The notes beneath the pieces are model-generated. The model was not told the DNA's origin. It saw only the letters and a list, made by a program, of their open reading frames with translations, and did no database searches. This document shows, piece by piece, positions 1 to 5,468 of a stretch of 6,716 nt of DNA. Source of the stretch: Blastocatellia bacterium (GTDB lineage: Bacteria > Acidobacteriota > Blastocatellia > Chloracidobacteriales > JADJPF01); assembly GCA_023265235.1 (NCBI GenBank), contig JAHFUF010000287.1, positions 1 to 6,716 of the forward strand, given 5' to 3'. Numbering within the stretch: position 1 is the stretch's first letter; every line of letters begins with the position of its first letter. The position numbers and the translations under genes are program-made.

Positions 1-1
1 A

Positions 2-808
2 AAAAGTGGTTATGGGCTTTCTTTGGCTGATGAATTAAAAAGCCTGCAAGTTATTAAAAAGATTAATCAGGAAAGCAAAGTAGAATTAGTTCCTACATTC
101 TTGGGTGCGCATGAAATTCCTGATGAATATAGAAACAATCGAGATGAATATATTAACCTGCTAATAGAGGAGATGATCCCTACTGTAGCAAAAGAAAAAC
201 TTGCTGAGTATTGTGATATTTTTTGTGAAAACCATGTGTTTTCTATCTCTGAGGCTAGAAAAATATTAACTACTGCAAAAAATTATGGATTAAAATTGCG
301 CCTACATGCTGATCAATTAACTTTATCAGGGGGAGCAAAACTCGCAGCAGAACTAGGTGCCACCACAGCAGATCATTTAGAACATATTGATGAAGAAGGA
401 ATTAGAGCACTAAAACAAACTGGAGTTATGCCAGTGCTGCTGCCAGGATCAGTATTTCATTTAGGATTAAAACAGTATCCACCAGCAAGAAAAATGATTG
501 AAACTGGACTAGCAGTTGTATTAGCAACAGATTTTAACCCAGGTAGCTCTCCAACACCAAGTTTACCAATGATAATGAGTTTAGCTTGTACCCAAATGCG
601 TATGACTCCTGCTGAAGCACTAACGGCTTGCACTATTAATGCTGCTTATAGTCTTGGTCGCGGAGAAAAACTTGGTTCTATAGTAGTAGGAAAGCAGGCA
701 GATTTGGTAATATTTAACTGTCAAGACTACCGTCAAATCCCATATTTCTTTGGAACAAACCTTGTAAATACAGTGATTAAGAATGGTGATATAGCTTATA
801 GGAGGTAA
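2..808 (+). CDS. hutI: Imidazolonepropionase, 5'-truncated by window edge
   Basis: This is the C-terminal 268 residues of imidazolonepropionase, the cytosolic amidohydrolase that opens 4-imidazolone-5-propanoate to N-formimino-L-glutamate in histidine breakdown. The frame is open to the left edge and begins with the family-typical KSGYGL, so the TTG at 23 is internal and not a start. Compared with Bacillus subtilis HutI (metal ligands His80, His82, His249, Asp324, plus His272 near the substrate), the His codon at 305 (motif HADQ), the His at 374 (ADHLEH) and the Asp at 530 (ATDFNPG) have exactly the spacings of His249, His272 and Asp324. On that alignment about 147 N-terminal residues, with the first two metal histidines, lie outside the window. 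The end (DLVIFN, DYRQIPYFFG, VIKNG) is also typical. The position matching Glu252 is Gln here, preceded by Asp. It is translationally close-coupled to ftcD. Identification is very secure. Confidence 0.96.
   Translation, partial: KSGYGLSLADELKSLQVIKKINQESKVELVPTFLGAHEIPDEYRNNRDEYINLLIEEMIPTVAKEKLAEYCDIFCENHVFSISEARKILTTAKNYGLKLRLHADQLTLSGGAKLAAELGATTADHLEHIDEEGIRALKQTGVMPVLLPGSVFHLGLKQYPPARKMIETGLAVVLATDFNPGSSPTPSLPMIMSLACTQMRMTPAEALTACTINAAYSLGRGEKLGSIVVGKQADLVIFNCQDYRQIPYFFGTNLVNTVIKNGDIAYRR
800..806 (+). promoter_or_regulatory. Strong Shine-Dalgarno for ftcD inside the hutI 3' end
   Basis: AGGAGGT is a near-perfect anti-16S match lying 10 nt before the ftcD ATG. It overlaps the last hutI codons (AGG AGG) and the first base of its TAA. 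Ribosomes finishing hutI therefore end on the ftcD initiation site, which supports co-transcription and probable translational coupling. Confidence 0.85.
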
Positions 809-816
809 TTTGATTA

Positions 817-2394
817 ATGGAAAAAATTGTTGAGTGTATCCCAAATTTTAGCGAAGGTCGTAGAGTTGAAGTTGTTGACGCAATTGTAGAAAGCATTAAG
901 TCCGTTCCTGGAGTAGTTTTATTAGATCGTGAAATGGACGGAAGCCACAATCGATGTGTAATAACTTTTGTTGGTGAACCAGATGCTTGTGTAGAAGCGG
1001 CTGTAAGAGCTTCGGGTAAAGCTGCTGAACTTATAGACCTTAATACTCATCAAGGAGAACATCCTCGCTTAGGGGCAACAGACGTTATTCCCTTTGTCCC
1101 AATTTCTAAAGTAACTATGGAAGATTGCGTTCGGTTAGCGCGTGAAACAGGAAGACGTATTGCTACTGAGCATAAAATCCCTGTTTATCTTTATGAAGCG
1201 GCGGCTACACGTCCAGATAGAGCTAATTTAGCAGATGTGCGTAAGGGAGAATTTGAAGGCTTAAAAAAAGAAATAGAAACCAATGTCAACCGTAAGCCAG
1301 ATTTTGGTGAAGCAAAAATTCATCCTACAGCAGGTGGGACAGTGGTTGGAGCTAGACCACCATTAGTTGCTTATAATGTAAACTTAGCTACTAGTGATAT
1401 TAGTATAGCTAAGAAAATTGCTAAGGTTGTACGCTTTGGTGGTGGTGGGTTGCGCTATGTAAAAGCACTTGGTTTTGAATTAAAAGATCGTGGTATTGTA
1501 CAAGTTTCTATGAATATGGTTAATTTTGAAGCTACACCACTATTTCGCGCTTTTGAAATGGTTAAACGTGAAGCAGAACGCTATGGGGTAGCTGTACTTG
1601 GTAGTGAAATTGTTGGACTTGTTCCACAGGCAGCACTTAATGCTTGCTCAGATTTTTACTTACAACTAGAAGGTTTTAGTGAAGAACAAATTTTAGAAAA
1701 TCGCCTCCAAGTAGCGTTGGTTGAACAAGATAGAGCAATATCTGGCATTGCTGATAAAGACCAAGGGTTAGCAAGTTCAATAGGTTCATTTCCTGATTTA
1801 GTTGCATCAGGAACACCTGCTCCTGGTGGTGGTAGTGTGGCAGCCCATTGTGGAATGCTTGGGGCTGCGTTAGGTCAAATGATGGGTAACCTTACCATTG
1901 GTAAACAAAAGTTTGTTGCAGTAGAATGGCAAGTAAAAGATATCCTTTTACAATTAGACGAGCTAAGAATAATCCTTAAACAAACTATTCAAGATGATGC
2001 AGAAAGTTTTAATGGTGTATTACAAGCGATGAAATTGCCCAAAAACACAGAGGCAGAAAAACTAGCTAGGGAAAATGCTATTCAAGAAGCTACTAAACAT
2101 GCTGTTGCTGTACCAATACGCACAGTAGAAAAGTCATTTGAAGTACTTGAATTATTAGATGATTTAGCTGAAATTGGTAACCCTAATGTTTTAACAGACG
2201 TAGCTGTTGGGGCGCAACTTGCAACAGTAGCAATACGCGGGGCTTACTATAATGTTTTGATTAACTTATCATCTATTACTGACCAAGACTTTGTTAAAGA
2301 AAGCCAAACAAAAGCTGAAACTTTATTAGAGCGTGCTCAAGAAATTGCTGGTAAACTAGAGCAGGTCTTAAAACAAGCTTTAAAGAAGCTTTAA
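817..2394 (+). CDS. ftcD: Bifunctional glutamate formimidoyltransferase / formimidoyl-THF cyclodeaminase
   Basis: This 525-residue cytosolic enzyme transfers the formimino group from formiminoglutamate to tetrahydrofolate, then cyclises and deaminates it to 5,10-methenyl-THF and ammonia. The transferase half spans about residues 2-300. It has the N-terminal VECIPNFSEGR motif, HQGEHPRLGATD at 78-89 with His82 at the same number as the catalytic His82 of pig FTCD, and GGTVVGARPPLVAYNV from 173. After a linker, the helical cyclodeaminase domain covers about 322-515: APGGGS at 335-340, DDAESF at 393-398 and GNPNVLTD at 454-461. Both halves look intact, and the length is close to the roughly 540 residues of the animal fusion. 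In many bacteria these are separate proteins or only one is present. The ATG at 817 is the first start after an in-frame stop at 811 and has a strong Shine-Dalgarno. It lies 8 nt after hutI. The last codons fall in an 11-bp tandem repeat. Confidence 0.95.
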   Translation: MEKIVECIPNFSEGRRVEVVDAIVESIKSVPGVVLLDREMDGSHNRCVITFVGEPDACVEAAVRASGKAAELIDLNTHQGEHPRLGATDVIPFVPISKVTMEDCVRLARETGRRIATEHKIPVYLYEAAATRPDRANLADVRKGEFEGLKKEIETNVNRKPDFGEAKIHPTAGGTVVGARPPLVAYNVNLATSDISIAKKIAKVVRFGGGGLRYVKALGFELKDRGIVQVSMNMVNFEATPLFRAFEMVKREAERYGVAVLGSEIVGLVPQAALNACSDFYLQLEGFSEEQILENRLQVALVEQDRAISGIADKDQGLASSIGSFPDLVASGTPAPGGGSVAAHCGMLGAALGQMMGNLTIGKQKFVAVEWQVKDILLQLDELRIILKQTIQDDAESFNGVLQAMKLPKNTEAEKLARENAIQEATKHAVAVPIRTVEKSFEVLELLDDLAEIGNPNVLTDVAVGAQLATVAIRGAYYNVLINLSSITDQDFVKESQTKAETLLERAQEIAGKLEQVLKQALKKL

Positions 2395-2418
2395 ACAAGC
2401 TTTAAAAAAGCTTTAAGC
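2375..2418 (+). repeat. 11-bp tandem array, four copies, over the ftcD stop codon
   Basis: Four head-to-tail units of consensus AAGCTTTAAAN start at 2375, 2386, 2397 and 2408. The first three differ only in the last base (G, C, A); the fourth ends AAGC. A degenerate fifth unit may precede them at 2364. Units 1 and 2 encode the end of FtcD, and the TAA stop at 2392-2394 lies in unit 2. Units 3 and 4 can fold into a 7-bp stem (AAGCTTT / AAAGCTT, loop AAA), but no long T-run follows, so a terminator role is doubtful. The pattern looks like slippage or duplication. Confidence 0.85.
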
Positions 2419-2453
2419 AAAAGTCTTAGCTAAATTAATAGTTAATTAATAAA

Positions 2454-2481
2454 AAATAAGAAATAAGAAATAAGAAATAAG
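2454..2481 (+). repeat. 7-bp tandem array, four exact copies
   Basis: AAATAAG is repeated four times without a mismatch between ftcD and the crotonase gene. A degenerate copy (AGAATAAG) follows at 2487-2494. It ends 38 nt before the ATG of the next gene, so it lies in that gene's probable leader or promoter zone. The surrounding 2430-2500 is almost pure A/T, and no clear -35/-10 pair can be chosen there. Confidence 0.85.
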
Positions 2482-2509
2482 TATCAAGAATAAGCATTAA
2501 TAATAGAGT

Positions 2510-2513
2510 GGAG
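2510..2513 (+). promoter_or_regulatory. Shine-Dalgarno deciding the ATG start at 2520
   Basis: GGAG with a 6-nt spacer points to the ATG at 2520. It overlaps the in-frame GTG at 2508, which would add only MECS to the protein and has no purine-rich site in the A/T-rich DNA before it. The ATG is therefore preferred. Confidence 0.7.
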
Positions 2514-2519
2514 TGTAGC

Positions 2520-3326
2520 ATGTCGGATTATATAGAGTCTGACTTTGGGGCATCAACTTATGAAACTGTTCAAGTTGTAGTAGCAGATCGCGTTGCTTAT
2601 ATAATACTTAACAAACCACCACTGAATATTTTTACTATTGGCATGATGAAAGAGATTAATGACGCGATTAATCGCTTAATGAAAATGCCTTACATTTGTT
2701 CAATTGTTTTTGCTGCTAACCCTAGTTCTAAAGCCTTTTCTGCTGGGGTTTCTATTGAAGATCACAAGCAAGCAACTGTTTATCAAATGATCGAAAACTT
2801 TCATAATATTTTCCGTCTTCTGCATTCCTATTCTAAACCAACAATCGCTGTAGTTAATGGGCCAGCACTAGGAGGAGGGTGCGAGTTAGTAGCTTTTTGT
2901 GATGTAGTTATTGCTTCAGAAAAAGCTAAATTTGGGCAACCAGAAATTCGCTTAGGCGTTTTTCCTCCAATGGCTGCTGTAATTTTGCCAAGAGTAATTG
3001 GGATTAAACGTGCTACAGAAATGATTTTAACTGGAGAGTCTATTGATGCTATTGATGCCCAAAGTATGGGTTTGGTTAATTTTGTTGTTAGCGAAGAACA
3101 ACTAGAAGAACGTACATTAGAAGTAATTTCTTGTTTTCGTGAAAGTAGTGCTTCAGTACTGGAAGTAACTAGGAGAGCAATTTTTACTAGTTTTTATCCA
3201 GATTTTGAAGAAATTCTATCTAAAGTAGAAGAACAATATTTATTACAATTAATGAGCTTAAAAGACCCACACGAAGGGCTAAAAGCTTTTATGGAGAAAC
3301 GCAAACCTGTTTGGAAGCACAAATAA
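2520..3326 (+). CDS. Enoyl-CoA hydratase/isomerase (crotonase family), possibly dienoyl-CoA hydratase-like
   Basis: This 268-residue soluble crotonase-fold protein probably hydrates an unsaturated acyl-CoA. The N-terminal strand motif VADRVAYIILNKPPLNIF is at about 21-38. AFSAG at 72-76 supplies one oxyanion-hole amide and the ALGGGCEL glycines the other. Glu122 (GGGCEL) and Glu142 (FGQPEI) are 20 residues apart, like Glu144 and Glu164 of rat crotonase, so both catalytic acids are present and hydratase chemistry is likely. After Glu142 the sequence runs RLGVFPPMAAVILPRVIG, not the usual GTIPGAGGTQRLPR. From memory, NKPPLNxxT together with FPP resembles cyclohexa-1,5-diene-1-carboxyl-CoA hydratases of the benzoyl-CoA pathway, but many homologues with these features have no known substrate. 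The C-terminal KAFMEKRKPVW is a normal crotonase ending. It stands alone, 125 nt after ftcD and 145 nt before the next gene, with no other acyl-CoA gene in view, so its pathway stays open. Confidence 0.88.
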   Translation: MSDYIESDFGASTYETVQVVVADRVAYIILNKPPLNIFTIGMMKEINDAINRLMKMPYICSIVFAANPSSKAFSAGVSIEDHKQATVYQMIENFHNIFRLLHSYSKPTIAVVNGPALGGGCELVAFCDVVIASEKAKFGQPEIRLGVFPPMAAVILPRVIGIKRATEMILTGESIDAIDAQSMGLVNFVVSEEQLEERTLEVISCFRESSASVLEVTRRAIFTSFYPDFEEILSKVEEQYLLQLMSLKDPHEGLKAFMEKRKPVWKHK

Positions 3327-3336
3327 AACAATAGAC

Positions 3337-3354
3337 CTAGAGAGAACACTCTAG
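3337..3354 (+). repeat. Small inverted repeat after the crotonase gene
   Basis: CTAGAG and CTCTAG flank a 6-nt loop (AGAACA), 11 nt after the stop codon. Position fits a transcript-end hairpin, but the stem is only 6 bp and is followed by CTTTAG, not a T-run. It is at best a weak terminator or 3'-end stabiliser. The rest of 3355-3471 shows no gene. A TATACT at 3442-3447 could be a -10 element for the next gene, but no good -35 accompanies it. Confidence 0.35.
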
Positions 3355-3471
3355 CTTTAGTAATGTTAGATAGACTTGCGAGAAGATATTCTAATATGTT
3401 ATTAAACCTATGGTAATAAAATTAGTGGCTTAAAATGTTTTTATACTGCTTAGGAAAGATAATATTGGCTT

Positions 3472-3741
3472 ATGTCTGAGGTACAAAAAATAATCCAGAG
3501 TATTGTTTTACCAATACAACTATCAGAAGATGTGTTTCTACTTCTGGGTAAAAAACGGCGTATTCCAGATTTTGATTTAATGATACGTCACTTACCAGAA
3601 GAATTAAGAGCATATCTTGATCCTAACGCTACTGCTTCTAGTGGAGGAACACGAACCTATTTGCTTCCTTTAATAGAAGGACGGTTAAGAATAAGAATAG
3701 AAGAACAAGCTATTGTGGAAATTGCAGAAATCGAATACTAG
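3472..3741 (+). CDS. Small hypothetical protein, 89 residues
   Basis: I do not recognise this protein. It has no signal peptide, no convincing membrane segment and no cysteine. Residues 1-25 look like a strand or amphipathic start (IIQSIVLPIQLSEDVFLLL). A basic patch GKKRR follows at about 26-30, then an acidic/hydrophobic helix-like stretch, and PNATASSGGTRTY, a flexible Gly/Ser segment, at about 52-64. The end alternates hydrophobic and charged residues (GRLRIRIEEQAIVEIAEIEY), which suggests beta strands. The ATG at 3472 is the only start after the in-frame stop at 3460. AGGAAA at 3452-3457 is 14 nt away, longer than ideal. Codon use resembles the neighbours, which supports a real gene. It lies 133 nt upstream of pyrR on the same strand, but the inverted repeat over its stop and the promoter-like site after it suggest it is a separate unit. 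Confidence 0.7.
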   Translation: MSEVQKIIQSIVLPIQLSEDVFLLLGKKRRIPDFDLMIRHLPEELRAYLDPNATASSGGTRTYLLPLIEGRLRIRIEEQAIVEIAEIEY

Positions 3742-3758
3742 TGATTTAATCACTAGTA
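3736..3758 (+). repeat. Perfect inverted repeat over the stop codon of the 89-residue gene
   Basis: The arms TACTAGTGAT and ATCACTAGTA flank TTA: ten perfect pairs and an even tighter palindrome if the T/A of the spacer pair. The TAG stop at 3739-3741 is in the left arm. A third ACTAGT follows at 3761-3766. As RNA it makes a compact hairpin at the transcript end, but A-rich sequence and not a T-run follows, so an intrinsic terminator is unlikely. As DNA it is a symmetric site about 40 bp upstream of the probable pyrR -35, a possible operator. Confidence 0.6.
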
Positions 3759-3796
3759 GAACTAGTAAAAGCCTATTCTTAGTGTTTCTTGTTATC

Positions 3797-3826
3797 TTGC
3801 TATATGTTATTTCTTTGTGCTATAAA
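3797..3826 (+). promoter_or_regulatory. Candidate sigma-70-type promoter for pyrR-pyrB-pyrC
   Basis: TTGCTA (3797-3802) and TATAAA (3821-3826) are separated by 18 bp, matching the consensus at four and five of six positions. Transcription would begin near 3833, giving a leader of about 40 nt before pyrR. A short palindrome AAAGC-G-GCTTT (3825-3835) overlaps the -10 and start region and could be an operator. The leader is too short for a Bacillus-type antiterminator/terminator pair. This is a by-eye call in A/T-rich DNA. Confidence 0.4.
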
Positions 3827-3874
3827 AGCGGCTTTGTAATAACCTTTAGCTTGTTAATTATGGAGTAAAGACTA

Positions 3875-4423
3875 ATGAATTTTGTGCAAAAGTTTCAACT
3901 GATGGATGCGGCAGGCATAAATCGTGCCCTATCGCGTATAGCTTCAGAAATAGTTGAGCGTAATCGCGGTACAGATAAATTAGTAATTGTAGGAATACGT
4001 CGTCGCGGTGTACCACTAGCAGAGCGTATTGCTACTAAAATAGAAGAATTAGAAGGAGTGCGTCCACCAGTTGGAACACTAGATATTACTCTTTATAGAG
4101 ATGATCTTTCTACTGTAGATGTAAAACCTGTTGTTCAAGAAACAGACATTCCTGGTGGAGTGGAAGGCCAAACAATAATTTTAGTGGATGATGTACTATA
4201 CACAGGGCGCACCATTCGTGCTGCACTAGATGAGCTTATGGACTTTGGCCGTCCTCGACGTGTTCTTTTAGCTGTGCTTGTAGATAGGGGCCATCGTGAA
4301 TTGCCAATTCATGCCGATTATATAGGTGAAAAAGTTGCTACCAAACAATCAGAAATTGTCAAAGTAATGTTAGAAGGCTTTGACGAAAGCGAACAGGCTA
4401 TTGTTGTTGAACCAGCAGAATAG
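3875..4423 (+). CDS. pyrR: PyrR: pyrimidine operon regulator / uracil phosphoribosyltransferase
   Basis: This 182-residue protein is the normal length for PyrR, a type I phosphoribosyltransferase fold. In Bacillus it binds pyr mRNA when UMP or UTP is high and also converts uracil + PRPP to UMP. Visible motifs in order are GIRRRGVPLAERI at 40-52, GTLDITLYRDDL at 67-78, the PRPP-binding loop VDDVLYTGRT at 104-113 and the PyrR-characteristic DRGHRELPIHADYIG at 137-151. These last two separate it from HPRT and from the Upp type of uracil phosphoribosyltransferase. The ATG at 3875 is the first start after a stop at 3866, and GGAG at 3862-3865 lies 9 nt before it. It leads pyrB and pyrC, so it very probably controls them. 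I could not find the canonical PyrR-binding loop (CNGNGR hexaloop, consensus ARUCCNGNGAGGYU) in its leader or in the pyrR-pyrB gap, so the RNA target here may differ. Confidence 0.96.
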   Translation: MNFVQKFQLMDAAGINRALSRIASEIVERNRGTDKLVIVGIRRRGVPLAERIATKIEELEGVRPPVGTLDITLYRDDLSTVDVKPVVQETDIPGGVEGQTIILVDDVLYTGRTIRAALDELMDFGRPRRVLLAVLVDRGHRELPIHADYIGEKVATKQSEIVKVMLEGFDESEQAIVVEPAE

Positions 4424-4496
4424 ACAAGCTTTATTAATAGTTTAATGATTTAAGTTAAATATTAACATTAGGTAATTTTGGGGTTACTTTAATATT

Positions 4497-5465
4497 GTGG
4501 CTTTCCATCATAAAGATTTGTTGGGTATTCGTGATCTCTCAGTAGCAGAGATCACAACCATTCTAGATACAGCAGAAACATTTAAGAGGGTTTCTTCCCA
4601 CTCAATTAAAAAAGCCCCTTCTTTACGTGGTCGTACTGTGATCAACCTTTTTTTTGAACCTTCTACACGTACTCGTACTAGTTTTGAAATTGCTGCCAAA
4701 CGTCTTTCTGCTGATGCCATTAATATTTCTGCTTCTACTAGTAGTCTTTCTAAAGGAGAATCCTTAGCAGATACAGCACGAAACCTAGAAGCAATGTTAC
4801 CAGATGTTATTGTAATTCGTCATTCTTCTGCTGGCGCCCCACATCAATTAGCTCGTATTTGCCGTACACCGGTGATTAATGCAGGAGATGGAGCACATGA
4901 ACACCCTACACAAGCCCTCTTGGATGCACTAACAATACGTGAGCATAAAGGACAGATTGAAGGATTAGAAGTAGCAATTATTGGTGATATTGCTCATAGT
5001 CGCGTAGCTCGTTCCAATGTACATCTACTAACTAAACTAGGGGCAAATGTTAGAGTTGCTGGCCCTCCTACTTTGATTCCACAGGGGTTTGAGCGTTTAG
5101 CCGAAGGTCGTATTGGTAATGTTTCTGTCACTTCAATAGAAGAAGCCTTAAAAGGTGCTGATGTAGTAATGATGCTTAGAGTGCAACTGGAGCGGGAAGC
5201 ATCAGCTTATTTTCCTTCCTTACGAGAATATTCTTGTTTTTATGGTTTAACAGTAAAGAGGTTAGAATTGGCCAAAAGTGACGTAATTGTGCTTCATCCT
5301 GGCCCAGTTAACCGAGGAGTAGAAGTAGCATCAGATATAGTGGATGGGCCATATTCTGTCATTTATGAACAAGTTACAAATGGTGTTGCTGTTCGTATGG
5401 CAGTACTTTACCTGATAACTGGAGGTAGTGTCATAAATGTCCAACAAGAATTGGCAGGAGCATAA
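4497..5465 (+). CDS. pyrB: Aspartate carbamoyltransferase catalytic chain
   Basis: This 322-residue chain condenses carbamoyl phosphate with L-aspartate to N-carbamoyl-aspartate, the committed step of UMP synthesis. The carbamoyl-phosphate domain shows STRTR at 56-60 and SKGES at 85-89 (Lys86 corresponds to E. coli Lys84), Arg108, and HPTQALLD from His136. The aspartate domain has GDIAHSRVARS with Arg169, RVQLER with Arg228 and Gln230, and HPGPVNRG from His267. All expected substrate contacts are present. No pyrI regulatory chain follows, so this is presumably an unregulated trimer, perhaps associated with PyrC. The chain is slightly longer than the roughly 305-310 residues of the family. The GTG at 4497 is the first normal start after the in-frame TAA at 4473 and places LLGIRDLS at the usual distance. 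The only ribosome-binding candidate, GGGG at 4480-4483, is 13 nt away, so initiation looks weak. Confidence 0.97.
   Translation: MAFHHKDLLGIRDLSVAEITTILDTAETFKRVSSHSIKKAPSLRGRTVINLFFEPSTRTRTSFEIAAKRLSADAINISASTSSLSKGESLADTARNLEAMLPDVIVIRHSSAGAPHQLARICRTPVINAGDGAHEHPTQALLDALTIREHKGQIEGLEVAIIGDIAHSRVARSNVHLLTKLGANVRVAGPPTLIPQGFERLAEGRIGNVSVTSIEEALKGADVVMMLRVQLEREASAYFPSLREYSCFYGLTVKRLELAKSDVIVLHPGPVNRGVEVASDIVDGPYSVIYEQVTNGVAVRMAVLYLITGGSVINVQQELAGA
4531..4555 (+). promoter_or_regulatory. Perfect hairpin inside the early pyrB coding region
   Basis: GTGATCTCT (4531-4539) and AGAGATCAC (4547-4555) are exact reverse complements around a 7-nt loop CAGTAGC. The structure lies 34 nt after the GTG start, over codons 12-20, where the protein (RDLSVAEIT) is ordinary. 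No T-run follows, so it is not an intrinsic terminator. Next to a weak ribosome-binding site and a GTG start, it might slow early translation or serve as an RNA-binding site, but the loop is not the known PyrR hexaloop. Chance conservation cannot be excluded. Confidence 0.5.
5456..5460 (+). promoter_or_regulatory. Shine-Dalgarno for pyrC within the end of pyrB
   Basis: AGGAG lies 8 nt before the pyrC ATG and within the last pyrB codons. With only 3 nt between the pyrB stop and the pyrC start, the two genes are almost certainly translated from one message and coupled. Confidence 0.85.
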
Positions 5466-5468
5466 TTT

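Noticed and set aside
23..808. TTG at 23 as the start of a 261-residue protein
   Set aside because: The frame is open to the window edge and the residues before it (KSGYGLS) belong to the conserved HutI sequence, so the gene simply begins outside the window.
620..844. Minus-strand open frame of 74 codons at the hutI-ftcD junction
   Set aside because: It lies opposite two well-identified genes, shows no domain and has no ribosome-binding site that I can see.
2397..2413. AAGCTTT / AAAGCTT hairpin after ftcD as an intrinsic terminator
   Set aside because: The stem is A/T-rich, arises from the tandem repeat itself, and is not followed by a T-run.
2508..2519. GTG at 2508 as start of the crotonase gene
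   Set aside because: The Shine-Dalgarno GGAG overlaps this codon and is well spaced for the ATG at 2520.
3376..3404. TTGCGA / TTATTA as a promoter for the 89-residue gene
   Set aside because: Spacing is 17 bp but the -10 match is poor, and the leader would be long; not convincing in A/T-rich DNA.
3736..3766. Triple ACTAGT as evidence of cloning scars or an integration site
   Set aside because: CTAG is common elsewhere in this window, including inside conserved genes, so its presence here is not special.
4448..4460. Palindrome ATTTAA-G-TTAAAT in the pyrR-pyrB gap as an operator
   Set aside because: It consists almost wholly of A/T in an A/T-rich spacer where such palindromes arise easily by chance, and no second copy was seen.
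4508..4720. Minus-strand open frame of 70 codons opposite pyrB
   Set aside because: It is the antisense of conserved pyrB motifs, with composition that follows from that, and has no independent support.
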